This document shows positions 50,620 through 62,425 of a DNA stretch of 64,000 bases, piece by piece. The position numbers and the translations under genes were made by a program. Location: positions 248,001-312,000 of the forward strand of contig NHNW01000016.1 of the NCBI GenBank assembly GCA_002786025.1. The letters are read 5' to 3'. A model generated the notes under the pieces. That model saw only the letters and a list, made by a program, of their open reading frames with translations, did no database searches and was not told the DNA's origin. Positions within the stretch are counted from its first letter, which is position 1; the number at the start of each line of letters is the position of its first letter. Origin of the DNA: Zasmidium citrigriseum (lineage: Eukaryota; Ascomycota; Dothideomycetes; Mycosphaerellales; Mycosphaerellaceae).

Positions 50620-51495
50620 CGTGGTCGTCGTAGTCCGCGAAGGCTGAAGAGGCTGTACAACTCAAAAACGCCTTCGACCCCTCCCCAGGTTATATACCTC
50701 TCGCCCTCATCATCAAAAAGCACATACCACTCCAGCTGCACCATATTCGGCCCAACTCTCACCCAATCAAACCATGTGTAGAGATTGGTGAAACCATAGA
50801 ACAAGCGCAGCTGTGCACCATGACGCAGGTCCACATACTCCAGACGGCCCCGTGCGCCTTTTCGCGGGGAGATGTAGCCACACGGCGTCGAGGGCGGTCA
50901 ATTGCTCGGTGGCGTCTCGGCGGTATTCGAGAGTGTATCCTGGTAAACGCGGAGGTACTTGCGGCTGGGTACCTGTCGTCATCTTTTGCTTGACGAAGCT
51001 TGGCGGCGTTTGACGGCTTTCGACGGTATCCGCATGAAGGTCTGTTGAACTTTTGGGCCCTATTGTCAGGCTTTGAGAGTATGAGATGGGACATGTTGAC
51101 GGACTTACTCGTTCGACTATCAGCTCTTCTTGAATGGCTTCTCGCCTTGTGTTTGAGGTCTCGTGCTCGAAGCACCATCAAGGAGCCTTACCCCGCAAGC
51201 CACGCTAGATCGACAAGTGAATGGATGCAGGGAAGAAGCCGGGGATTGTGGGGAGATTGGGTGACGTCGACTATCTGGTATTGCATCTCGGAGAATGAGA
51301 GGCTATGATGGCCGAGTGAAGAAGCCTTGACCATTCATGCTCGCAGTCGAAACAACGGTTGAGAAGCGTCAAGTTCTTGTAAGAAACCAACATGCAGGAG
51401 ACGGCATTCGTCGGCGTTTGGAACAACCGGCAAAGGAGACGATGCCGGGAGAAGTTATGAACCGCCGCAGAAGAGACCCGATCCGCATTCATTCA
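50620..51495. other. Intergenic region, no supported gene
   Basis: Upstream of the sugar porter and downstream of the GH71 gene. Only short overlapping frames without domains. Confidence 0.5.
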
Positions 51496-54400
51496 TCAGC
51501 TATAACACTGCACCTTCGGGTAGACATAGGAGTCACCGCGATCCACGGGCAGAAGCCTGCCAGTGACACACTGAATCGTCTCATCGGGACATTCCAACGT
51601 GCCAGGCCCCGTCGACTTGCCAACATACGTGCATCCGTATGCAGGAGACATAGCAGCGCCCGAAGGACGTGGGTTCTCGACAGTATTGCCGGGGAACGGA
51701 ATATTGTTGACATCTGTCACTTCAGGACCATTGAACCCGCGAGCAATCACGATATCTCCGTGCCATGGGCGGCCTGTGATGTCGACATACCACCACATGT
51801 TGTTTAGCGTCTCGTACGCGATGACAACGTATCTGTCTGCACCCGCGGGACTTTCTGGTCCGGATGTTGGGGCGGGCGAGACGCTGGTACCTCCAGTCAT
51901 GACAATTTGACCTCCATAGCCTCCGTCGCCAAGGGTTGGAGCGTCTTGATTCTCGGCATCCGTGTACCACGGGGTGTACTCTGCAATCGCCTCACAGCTC
52001 AAAGTGGTTGAAGTCGTCGTTGTAGTGGCTTCTTCATCACAAGCCGTGGACTGGGAGCATGCAGTGTAGCAGCTTGTCGTTGCAGAAGTGGGCGCCGGCA
52101 TTTGTGTGATCACACATTCGACCTCGCAGTCCGTCACGATAGCGGTCGGAGTAGCGCCATCCTCGCACTCTTCAGGCTCATCGCCATCGTCCGGATCACT
52201 CGAACCCGCAGGGCAGGCTGAGCCAACGCAGGGGTAGTCGATTGCGCCGCAGCCAGAACAGATCCCTCCGCAGGTAAGGCCACAAGAGCTGCAGAATAGT
52301 AGGCATGGAAGCCCACAGCCAGAAGAACAGATTGGACCAGGTGTTCCTTTGGTGAAGTGGACTGTCTTGGGGTGGTCTTCGTTCTTATCCTCTCCAGGCT
52401 TTGGTCTCGAGGTGATCATAACAGTAATAGGGCTTTGAGTTGGCGTGATTCCTGGGGGAGGCTTGATGGTGATGGGAGTTGATGGAATGATGCTTGGCGT
52501 GACTTCGTAGGTGGCCGAAGTGACGGCGGACGTGGTGATGTTGATGTTGTAGACGGGCACCTGCTGCTGTTAGCTTGCGATCTGACTTCACGGAGTAGTA
52601 AACATACCACTGTCGTGGTCACAGGCGGGAACGTGATGACAATGACGGTCGTTGTGGACGAATCGGTCTTCCATTGCTCAGTGATGGTCGTTGTCATGGG
52701 AGGGAAGGTAATGACAGTCGACTCTGGATAGGTGATCGGCGGCAGAATAATGTTGCATGGTGGGTTGCATGTGACCGTTGGCTCCGTTGATGACCAGATC
52801 GCAGGATCGATGGACACTTCGTTATCCTCATCTGTGGTGCAAGGCGCTGGACAATAGTCCCCACGAATACATGCAAAGTTGCAAAGACCGTAGTCCTCGC
52901 CCTCCGTGCTGTAAGCTGTGACATCGTTGACAATTGGGGGCGAGTCAATCAGAGCTCCCTCACCAGTGCATGTGCAAATGTTCCTTGGACAGAAGCCGTA
53001 ATTGCATGCATAGCTGCACAAACCCGAGTAAGATCCAGATCCTTCGCCAGAGACACAGGCATTCGGGGTAAACGGCGAGACAGTCGGGGTAGTGAGCGGA
53101 TGGGAGACGGTATCACAGGTGTTGTCAGGGCAGTAGCCAAGGTTGCAATCGAACGAGCAGAGGCCAGCGTAGTTCGCATCCAGTCCGGCAGCTGGGAAGC
53201 CGTCGATGTTCAGGGACTCAGGCTTCTCGACCTGCTCCCCCATCGCAGCACAAGTGCATGCACTGATAGGACAGTACCCGTACTCGCATCCAAAGCCGCA
53301 TAGGCCACCGAAGTTGTCGATGCCGGTACCGTTGATGCAGACATAGTCCGAGACATCGACCGTGGCTCCAGCACCGCCGCCTCCCCAGGAAGATCCAACC
53401 CAAGCGTTCCAGTTCGTGAGCCCTGCTGTAGCACCACAATCCGTGGTTATTGCCTTTCCGCTCTGCTCTATAATGACTGTTGATCCTCGTGATATACTTA
53501 TAACAACTTCACCAGTACGGCCATCGAAAGGAACGCTGCCGTGATACAGTCCCGCGCCTGACAGGTGTTAGCAAGCCAACATGCATATTCTTGTCGCATT
53601 CATTCAACTCACCTCCATCCGGGATTCTTGTCCACGATCCTCTTGCAGACACGCCGCCAATGCTCACGAAAACGTTGGCACCTTGCGAAAGCAATGCAGT
53701 GTAGAACACTTTATCTTGCATTACCTCCGTAGCAGCGAACTCGATTTGCAGCTGGCTGGCAGTGTTGCCCACCGTCTTGCCATCGCCTGCGAATTCCATG
53801 AGCTTGGGCCTGTGGTATCGATTTGGGTACTTACCGCAAGCATCCTTTGGCTGTGGCCGATACCAGAACGAGACTCCCTCTGATTCAATCTTGGACGAGT
53901 TCTTGGTGTACAGGTCCTGGAGAACATCAGTTTGCCCTTGAACAAAGCAGAACCAACAGACTCACGATCGCAAAAGGCAGGAAGATACGCCAGCCATCGT
54001 GAGGCATGTTCTCGGCGTAGTTGTAGGGAGCTCTGCCAGTGGTGAAAGCACCCTGTGCATTGTCGCGGAAAGGACCAATGTAGTGTGATTCAGGCCTAGA
54101 CATGTCAGCATGCACATTGTGCTGATGAAGCACGTAACGGAACTGACCAGTCGTTCCAAGTCAAGATCTCGACAAACTCGGGCTGCACATAGAGGACTTC
54201 TTGCCAGCGATCGAACCTTCGTGAACGTTAGCTTGCTCCAGTCAACGTTTGATTGTCACCGACGTACCAAAGATCATCTCCACGCCACAGCCAATTCTTG
54301 TCATAGCCAGGAACATTGGTGTAGAACCATGGCGAGACAGGCATCATGTAAGGCTTCCCATTTAGGTATTGCCGGTAGGATGCATCGGTGTACGTGTTCA

Positions 54401-55142
54401 TGTCTCGGGGTCCCCATGGCCAAGCAGCCTATCGTCCGTTAGTCGATAAAAACCGTTGAAATACCCCAAAGTCGCATACCCAACTGAAAAGGCCATCTGC
54501 CACGCCATTTCCAGCTTCAGCAGCTGGCTTGGCTCCAAGTGAGGACCAATCCGGTATGAAGAAGCATGAAGTCTCAGCCTTGATCGTCACCCAGTCATCG
54601 GCACTGCCTGGACCCTCGAAACTGCATTCATTGGTCAGCCCGTGTCGTGTCATGCTGTTCAGGAGGCAGTTCGCACGTTGAGACAAATGGTTGTCCTTGA
54701 TAGTAGTAGTAGGCACCGCTGGACTTGTATTGGTTGATGTATCCAATGACTTGATCTTGCGGCCAGGGACCATTGCCGGCATAGTCGAAAGAGAAGAAGA
54801 GCTTGAAGCCTTTGCTTTCGGCAACGCTGAAGGCGCTCTCGATCTGTTTCAACGTTGTTAGAACTGGCTTGTTGCCAATATCTTACGCCTACTCACCTGT
54901 GGGCCGTCGCCTTGATCGAAGGCTATGTTCATGGCAAAGGCATCGATGTGTGCTTCTTGAGCAAGTTTGATATCATCTTCCCAATCGCTGGTCGTGTAGT
55001 TGACAGTGTTCGACACCTACAATTGTTAGCTTGAGGAACCACCCAGAGTTGAGATTCCTACCATGAAATGGGCGAACACAGCCTTTGCATCCACGCAACG
55101 CAAGGCGAGCAACGCTGCCGCGAAACATTGCAGCCACGCCAT
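51496..55142 (-). CDS. Secreted GH71 alpha-1,3-glucanase with Cys-rich modules
   Basis: Extracellular glucanase (mutanase family) acting on alpha-1,3-glucan of fungal walls. Eleven exons: 55062-55142, 54897-55016, 54677-54843, 54480-54621, 54268-54428, 54148-54216, 53966-54095, 53835-53916, 53613-53786, 52608-53557 and 51496-52560; 1046 residues, every junction in frame. Signal peptide MAWLQCFAAALLALRCVDA. The GH71 domain (to about residue 330) shows HFMVSNTVNYTTSDWEDDI, AFAMNIAFDQGDG, FFSFDYAGNGPWP and TWNDWPESHYIGP. Residues about 450-620 hold four Cys-rich modules of the type F.GLC.F.CNYGYCP...C. Thr/Pro-rich linkers and a second Cys-rich tail follow. Roles could be self-wall remodelling or attack on other fungi. 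Confidence 0.93.
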
Positions 55143-55983
55143 GTTGTCTGAAGCTTTCTCTCCGAGGGCGCGACACTACGAGAGTCTCACACCTTGTCAC
55201 AGCGGCAACTGTAGACCTTTTCAAAGAACCGTCCATGATCTTGGCTCTCGTCTGAACGTCGTATAGTCCAAGCGAAGTCTCGTCTGAAGGAAATCCTTCG
55301 CCCAATCTTCAAGAATTTGGTGTCCACTTTCTGCACATAGGGCATTGAAGAAAGCACGCGATGTAACAGACGACATTGGGCGCGAAAGAGTTCCAGAACG
55401 TGGACTCGTCTCCGGAATGTCTATTTGGAGCTGGCGCGGACAGGGAGATGTTGATAGCGGCGAAATTGAGGCCATGTAAAGCTGAATCGAGGCCACGAAG
55501 GATTCCTTTAGAGTAAAATCCATTTACACACGAGAAAAGGGTCCGGTAAGAAGCAATCTGCACAAGCGATGGCCAAGCCGACTAGAGTGCTATACGAACA
55601 ATATGTGCCGGAGAGCCAGGCAGTATTCGTGGTGCGGTCCGAAACGAAGAGAACATCCCGAGTCTAACGCGTTCTCATCCCGGGAGCGATCACTTGGCTA
55701 GTTTGGTAAAATCTTCAGCCTCCAGGGTCTCTGATTCTTCCATTAGATGCCGTTTCCAGAACGAGGAAGCAAGGCGAGATGATCCTTGTACTTTGTCTGT
55801 AGCTTGTGAGCGAAGGATCGTCTAGAAAGCGACGTTGCATTGGTATGGCGAGACCCTTCAAAGCGAGGGTTGGTCGGAATCTGTGCCTGCATGGCAGGCG
55901 AGACAGGATGTCCAAATCGTTGAAGTGGCCGCGATGCCCTGCGCAGCGTGAGGGAGAGCTCAGCTGCCATCACCTAGCAGAAT
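55143..55983. other. Divergent intergenic region, no supported gene
   Basis: Promoter space between the GH71 gene and the secreted AHFWE-motif gene. Short frames only. Confidence 0.5.
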
Positions 55984-57341
55984 ATGGCGAACGTACTCAG
56001 AGCTGCGGCTCTAGCATTCGCACTGGCTGTGACTTGTTCAGCAGACGTGGAACTGCAGAGGTATTACCGCTTTTTCACGAGTCGACGTTCGAGACTGACC
56101 AGATTTAGTGGCATATCGATTATCAAACGACATCACTATGTACTGCCGTCATCGTTGCAAGTTCGTCAAGCCGACACGATCGATATCGATGTGAACCGCT
56201 GCACTCAAGCATGCGATGTCGATGTGTGCGGGCCGAGCAGCTGTGTCCTGGCTCGCAGAAGTCTGTACCAGTCGTCGTACGGGTTCAATGACTTTGAAAG
56301 CTCGCACAATGAGTCCGAGCCAAGCCTGACCAAGCGTGTGTTCACGCTCAAGGGCAGGACCCAGAGATACACCCCGAACAACATCAGGAATTACATGGTC
56401 GCTCAACTGCAGGTTTCCATGGCGTCCGTTCAGTGACAAAGTGCTGACGGATGGGCAGCACCGGCGAGGGAGCACAGTATATCGACGACCAATACCCCCA
56501 AATGCTTGGCTTTTTCAGCGACAACCCGGTCGTTACGAGACCAGACGGCACTTTGACTGCCGGCAACTCTCGAGCAGTGTCCCAAAGTGCTGCTTTTGGT
56601 AATACTGCATTCCACTGGGGTTCCAGAGGATTGCACGGATGTACCATGGTGGCAGTCATCTCCAATCGTGGAGCCTGGATGGTAAGTGATTCTGATGAAA
56701 CAATCAAATCCTCAAGACGACCGAAGCTAAAACACATGTAGGCGCACTTCTGGGTTCGTGGCTTTCAACCTCGGGGTCTTTCAGGGTAGCTGACCATTTC
56801 GCAGGAGAGTTATTCAAACTCCGATGGAGAGGGCGTGAACCACGACAACGTGGACACGGTCTTCAGACAGCGGGTTCTGGACGCCATCGTTGGCCGAAGG
56901 GTGTCGAATCCAATCAATCAGAATACGGACCCAAGAAACCAGTACATCGAGCCAGAGGGTCCAGCACTCGATGTCTCCTTATTCAATCGAGAAGGTGACG
57001 AGACAAAGGTGTTCATCATGACTCCCCTGGATGGCAGTGTCACGACTGCAAAAAAGAAGCCCCTCAAACCTCCGACTGGCCCAGCCATGTACCCTAACAA
57101 GATGTCAGCAATTGTGGACACGATCAACGACCATATCGACGGTATGGTAGAGGATGCCGTTCAGTACAACTACTGGAGACTCAATTATGCCAATGCCGCA
57201 GATGCCGACCTCATCGACAAGACCGAGAGAGGCATGTGCATGTTTCAGTATGATCCCAATGCTTTTGGGGACGGAAAGAAGGGATGGAGGCTTTTTTACG
57301 AGGACAAACATTACATTTCGGAGGAGGGAGATGTGGTCTGA
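55984..57341 (+). CDS. Secreted protein of unknown function with AHFWE motif, probable 12-nt microexon
   Basis: N-terminal signal peptide MANVLRAAALAFALAVTCSA, then a Cys-containing region with dibasic KR/RR sites that could be Kex2-processed. Proposed exons are 55984-56412, 56469-56681, 56742-56753 and 56805-57341. The third is only 12 nt (Ala-His-Phe-Trp). With it, RGAWM joins AHFW and then ESYSN, giving the ...MAHFWE... block I have seen in fungal secreted proteins of unknown role. Downstream residues read MTPLDGSVTTAKKKPLKPP and INDHIDGMVEDAVQYNYWR. The first intron is uncertain: GTTTCC donor with a GCGAG acceptor is the only pairing found that keeps frame. No enzymatic domain is recognised. 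Confidence 0.6.
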
Positions 57342-58467
57342 AGATATCAGAGCCTGAACGATGCTTTGTGGTGGCTGTTGTTGATGAAGAAAACCAGCCC
57401 GTCGCGTTCGCGTCTCTTCACTTGTTCGGGAGCGCTAAGCACGGCTCGTCCCGACCAGATGACTAAGCAAGGGTTGAACTATCTAAACGGGACTTCGACT
57501 TCCTTTTCTCCTCTTCTCACCACATCATGTTCATGATCATCATGAGAATCCTTCATTTTATATCTTCGATGTATCACTGTTGCTCCCCTCGCCTTCTCGC
57601 GACGATAGGCTCTCTGATCATAATCTTTTGATGCTCACCAAAGCAAGCCGACGATTAGCGGCCGCCCTCCCTCGCGGTGGAACACGCCCATGAGGCCGCC
57701 CATGTCTATGCGATTTCGGTGTTGTGCACGGCATTTGATATGCCGATTCGCCGTTGACGGGCCGCTTTTGAATGATGTGAAGCTCGAAGCACGGCATGTT
57801 GACATCAATACAGTCACTGTGGCTCAGAGAGCAGTACTGGACCTACTACCGGTTTTGTGACTGTAACCACTAGAAATCAGCCAAGCGAGGCTTCAATCGC
57901 CAGCCCGACTGGGACTGATAATTCCAACGCCGAGCTGTCAGTTAATCGGGCGGCAAGTTGGTTGGCAAGTATGGCAGTCATTGCTTTCGCCTTCCTTGGC
58001 TTCTGGCTTTGAATCCGGGTCTTCGACACATCCATGTGCACATTCGACTCACAGGCATTCTATGAAGTTGTCTTGGTAAAGTGAACAAAGCATGAAATTG
58101 AGCAGATGTTTGAAGAGGTGGCAGAACTTGTCAATACTGCTTCTGTTTCGGGTGCGTGGCGGCGGAAGCAACTTTTCTCCACCGGTCTGGCCCATGAGAA
58201 TCTTGTAGGCCTTGTCAAATGTTGCAATGGAATGCTGACAGTTGGTTTGCAGTTCGTCTACAACTTCGTATTCACTTCGTATACTAACAAAGATTTGCGA
58301 AGCTTATAGGAACATACCGTCGATCCGCTCCTCACTGGGCCGAACTAGCGGCAAGGCCCAGGCCATTTGTGAACTCCGAGGCATCTGTATGTTGCGAAAG
58401 ACGTGAATATATTTGAAGGCCTCCGTGCTCCAAACATTCAACAACAACATCAGCTCCAACCGCGAAG
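57342..58467. other. Intergenic region, no supported gene
   Basis: Contains the 3' end of the previous gene and the promoter of the lipase. Short frames near 57635-58309 lack support. Confidence 0.5.
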
Positions 58468-59527
58468 ATGAAGTCCGCAACCAGACTCACCACAGCGGCC
58501 CTGTTGGTTGCATCAGTCACTTCGGCGTCGGTCATCCAGTCCACAGCGCAGAAGCCGAAGACTCTGGGTAGGTTGAATGCGTGATAGTAAGGCCATCATA
58601 CTAATTGTCTCTCCAGTCTCACAGTCGCTCTACGATACGTTGATATACTATGGCCGCTACTGTGCTACCTACCCAAAAGCACCTTGCCAGATCCCTCCAT
58701 CAGGCACAGTCGTCCAAGGCTACGCCAACTCAGACCCAGACACAGAAATGACGCTCTTCCGCTCCGACTCCGACCAAGAGCTCGTCATGGCCTTTCCCGG
58801 CACCGCCAGCCTCGGAGACTTCTTGACAGACGTCAGCAACCAGCTCGTGCCAGCTACCATTGCAGGCGTCGACTGCTCCGATTGCAAAGTCCATCAAGGA
58901 GTCCAAACGGCATGGAATGGCATCCAGCTTGCGGCCCAGAAGGTTTTGGATGATGCGATCGCTGCGTATCCGAGCTATAAAGTCAAGCTTGCGGGACACA
59001 GTCTTGGAGGTGCTATTACAAAGTTCGCCTTTGCGAGTTTCAAGGGCTTGGGCTATAACATCACCGCTGCTTACTCCTACGGGGAATTCAGGGTTGGGAA
59101 TGCTGCGTTTGCGGATTATGTTGACAAGCTCTCTGGAGATACGGATGACGGAATGGGCACTTACTTTCGGGTGACGCACAAGGATGGCGAGTGAACTGAG
59201 CTGCTTGAGATGGCAAGGCGTTTTCGCTGACTGACTTCTACAGACGGCGTCCCACAAGTCATGTTCACACCGCCCCTTGGGCAATACCATCACTCGAGGA
59301 CCGAGTACTGGTTCATGACCGACGCGAACCCGTCGACAACTTTCCGGTGCTATGGACAAGAACCCACCGACTGTGAGTACTTTTGGTCTTACCAAAGGAA
59401 CGACAGATTTACTGACGGGATACTTATAGGTAACAACTCTGAGCTTGGAGTCGGCGTCTTTGGCATCAACGCAGCTCATGTTTTCTATCCCGGAATCAAT
59501 GTGACTGGATGCGGCGGTTTCACGTAA
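58468..59527 (+). CDS. Secreted class 3 lipase / feruloyl-esterase-like hydrolase
   Basis: Extracellular triacylglycerol lipase fold (Rhizomucor type). Exons 58468-58567, 58617-59186, 59244-59372 and 59430-59527 give 298 residues. Signal peptide MKSATRLTTAALLVASVTSA. Landmarks: Y.A.YC.....C start region, VMAFPGTASLGDFLTD (oxyanion loop), nucleophile elbow LAGHSLGGAITK (GHSLGG), and VTHKDDGVPQ, which supplies the Asp after the third-exon splice; the catalytic His is probably that of NAAHVFY. The second intron begins GCGAGT, not GT: only this GC-AG boundary restores the family sequence. Related enzymes split into lipases and feruloyl esterases, and the present sequence does not decide. Confidence 0.9.
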
Positions 59528-59948
59528 GCGTTGGGCTCAGTTCGAGCCGGTACGCCGTCTTCAGCGGCAGGAGAGTTTGGAAGGCAACGATAACCTACAT
59601 CAATTGCCTCCTCAGCAGAGTATGACCACCGCAGATTACTTTTCTCTCCCCTTGGGTCATTTGTTTTGCGGACCAATGTACCAGGAGCTGCGACGGTCGA
59701 GGAGACACGCCTTCAGTCTCGAAGACTTTATCTTTTGAAAGACAGTGAACTTCTTCAAAGATGACATGTATCTCAACGGCCGTCAGGCTCCACTGCCCCT
59801 GCCTCGCGTAACCACATGTTTTATTTTTAGCTTTCTTAGCGTCGCTAGTCAATTTGAACTTCCAGCAGGCGACCGCTTCGTCGTCCTCTTCTTCTTCCTC
59901 GCATTGACAGCAGCATCAGCGACAGAAAACCCCCAGAGACGATATCTG
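59528..59948. other. Intergenic/leader sequence before F-box gene
   Basis: An in-frame extension to a Met at 59745 exists but its residues are low in conservation-like features. It is treated as leader of the next gene. Confidence 0.45.
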
Positions 59949-61898
59949 ATGGATTCACTGCCCCTCGAGATCCGTGAACGCATCTGCAGCTTCGTGGAAA
60001 CAGCCTACCGACCCAGCATCCGCAGCATCGCCTTGACAAGTAAAAGTTGCTACGAAGCGGCGGCGGCGTTCCTGTTCAAAGAAATCAGGATCTCTTGCGC
60101 AGAATCTGAGCAGCTAGAACAGCTAATCAGCCGATGCAAGCGTGTTGTTGACCTCCGACAGGCCTTCAAGCATGTCCGACGGCTTGAGATTGTCGTCATG
60201 AACGACTGCGCACCGGAAATTTGCAGTCTTCTCCTGGAAAGCGTCCCATCATCTGGCAATGACCTCATGACTCTGGTGTCGTCCCTTTACAAGTACAAAA
60301 GAGCGAAGACTCGAACTCTGCATTCGGTCCTCATTACACTTCCGCCACTTCTTGCACAACTATCCGGGCTCTCGACTTTTCGGTACGTTGGACGGGCGCC
60401 ATTTCCGATCCCGCTGCTACGACACCTGCAAGAGAGACAAAGTATTGCTCTGGAAATCGACGTCATGTTTCTAAAATGCCAGGATGGATGCTCTACATTG
60501 TCGAGTAACGACGAGGAGCAGGCTCTGGCCCATGATGTCGAGTTGTTGTCATCCCCCTGTCTTCGACGAGTTGCGCTTGAACGTGAGCACGAATTCTTCT
60601 ATCCCTCTGCGCCGGTCGCACGAAACGTATTTCAGCGCAGGCTAGGTCTTTTGACGCCCAAAATTGAAACGCTGTCTGTCTACGCCTGGATGCAGAATCC
60701 AGATGAGGAATACAAGCGCGCGGCCTTTGGCGCAGACCTCTTAGACTGCTGTGACATACCAAACATGTCGTCCAAGAAGAGAATCAAAACTCTCCAGTTG
60801 ATGTCAGATATGTCCGACGAGATGGAGAATGGCGTCCTCGAGCAGTGGGACCCGATTCTCGACTTCTCGACATTGGAAAGTCTGCGGGTGTTCTGTCTGG
60901 ACCACTGGACTGATGCGACGACTGAGTGGTTGAGCTCGCGCAAGCCCTTTCCAGCGCTGAAAGATCTGCACCTGCGTTTGCCACTTGAGCATCCACGAGA
61001 CACTGACCCAAGCCTGACATTGTTCGACTGCATACCACCCTTGCAATCATTGACCCTGGAAGGCGGTCCGATGGCACTTATTCTGCATCACGCACTGCAG
61101 CGGCACGGTAGTACTCTTGAAGTGTTGCACCTCTACCCTATTCCAAAAGGCGCCTTGGGCTACGCATCACCAACCGACATGGATCTTCTTGAGCTTGTTT
61201 TCATCAGAGAAGATTGTCCGCGCCTGAAGAGTTTGTCCGTAAGAGTCCACCGTGCATGTGGTGTTCCGCACGAGGCATCCCCGTACCGGATTCTGGGCTC
61301 CTTCATGCATCTCGAGGAGGTCGAAATTACTCTTGACGTGAGCGAATGTCTCGTGCCAGTCTTTGAAGATGAGGAAACCGGACCAAACGATGACATCGGT
61401 TTCAAGCAAGACAATGACGACGAGAACTGCTTCTGGAACGAGTCTTTCCGCGGATCCGGCGGCGTCTTGGAAGGGGTTACGAACGGCGACATAAGGAGAC
61501 ATCTGATCAACTGTGCCGTGGACGCCAACTGGGCCGAGTCGATTTTCCGTACGATCTCAGCCACCAAACCGTCCGGTGCAGCACCGCTGTCTCGCCTTCA
61601 ACTACGGGTCGCCGGCGCTGGTAACATGGGTCAACGGGAGGATTTGCACAGCCTGTCTGTCCTCACGGAGCTTCTAGCACGCTCATGGGAAGTCATACCC
61701 CATCCCAACATCGACCGAGTGGGCGAGCTTCTCACGACGGAGATCGACCCGCCTGAGAAGAGATCACAAAGCAAGGTGAATTCGAGCATGGCACACAAGC
61801 TACCGAAGCATTTTGCTCCCATTTTTCGCAAGATATGGCCTGAGCAGAAGGATGTTGGAGACTGGAGGAAAGAATGGCATAGCATTCCACTTGCTTGA
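59949..61898 (+). CDS. F-box-like protein
   Basis: Single exon of 649 residues. An F-box-like segment starts at the chosen Met: MDSLPLEIRERICSFVETAY followed by SIRSIALTSKSCYEAAAAFL, matching the L-P-x-E-I...I...V pattern and the second helix of F-boxes that bind Skp1. The remainder alternates Leu-rich strands and helices (RVALEREHEF, LESLRVFCLDHW, LKDLHLRLPLE, LQSLTLEGG), like irregular leucine-rich repeats in fungal F-box proteins. It probably acts as a substrate adaptor of an SCF ubiquitin ligase; target unknown. A longer start at 59745 would place a hydrophobic stretch before the F-box and is less likely. Confidence 0.75.
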   Translation: MDSLPLEIRERICSFVETAYRPSIRSIALTSKSCYEAAAAFLFKEIRISCAESEQLEQLISRCKRVVDLRQAFKHVRRLEIVVMNDCAPEICSLLLESVPSSGNDLMTLVSSLYKYKRAKTRTLHSVLITLPPLLAQLSGLSTFRYVGRAPFPIPLLRHLQERQSIALEIDVMFLKCQDGCSTLSSNDEEQALAHDVELLSSPCLRRVALEREHEFFYPSAPVARNVFQRRLGLLTPKIETLSVYAWMQNPDEEYKRAAFGADLLDCCDIPNMSSKKRIKTLQLMSDMSDEMENGVLEQWDPILDFSTLESLRVFCLDHWTDATTEWLSSRKPFPALKDLHLRLPLEHPRDTDPSLTLFDCIPPLQSLTLEGGPMALILHHALQRHGSTLEVLHLYPIPKGALGYASPTDMDLLELVFIREDCPRLKSLSVRVHRACGVPHEASPYRILGSFMHLEEVEITLDVSECLVPVFEDEETGPNDDIGFKQDNDDENCFWNESFRGSGGVLEGVTNGDIRRHLINCAVDANWAESIFRTISATKPSGAAPLSRLQLRVAGAGNMGQREDLHSLSVLTELLARSWEVIPHPNIDRVGELLTTEIDPPEKRSQSKVNSSMAHKLPKHFAPIFRKIWPEQKDVGDWRKEWHSIPLA

Positions 61899-62425
61899 TC
61901 AAGTCTCTGAGCTCGACGTGGAAAGAGAGAATTCTGTCCAGGCTTAAACCTCGAACATGCCTTTTTGTACTTGATCGCGAGTTCAATGACGGTCACTCGG
62001 GCTAGATGCGGACCCGGGCTGATTGTTCGGCCCCCTGCTGCCCACGCGACTGCCGAGTACCTGCGGTCTCGGATCGTAATCCGGTGATAAGAGCATGGCT
62101 ACTACACAGATGGCACGGATCTAAAGATCCAAAGATGCAAGGCACTTGAATGGATCGGCAAGTTTCGAAGTCTAAGATGACCGAAAGAGGCTGTGGTGCA
62201 AAGCACGCCGGAGCGTGTCCGCTTGAAGGATCAACAGAGTATGCACTCGGCATGAAGACACCGAACGACAGAAACGATTTGTTCCGCCGGAGCACTGTGG
62301 TAAGGTCTGTATTCGAAGCCGATTGCGGACCTTTCGGTTGCTTGTAGCTATATCATACACTGCCGCCGCCATGTGTTGAACTTCGGCGAGACCAGCATTC
62401 CGCCCAGTTCAAACGAGTTCGTCAA
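61899..62425. other. Intergenic region, no supported gene
   Basis: Promoter region of the last gene. Short frames without support. Confidence 0.5.
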
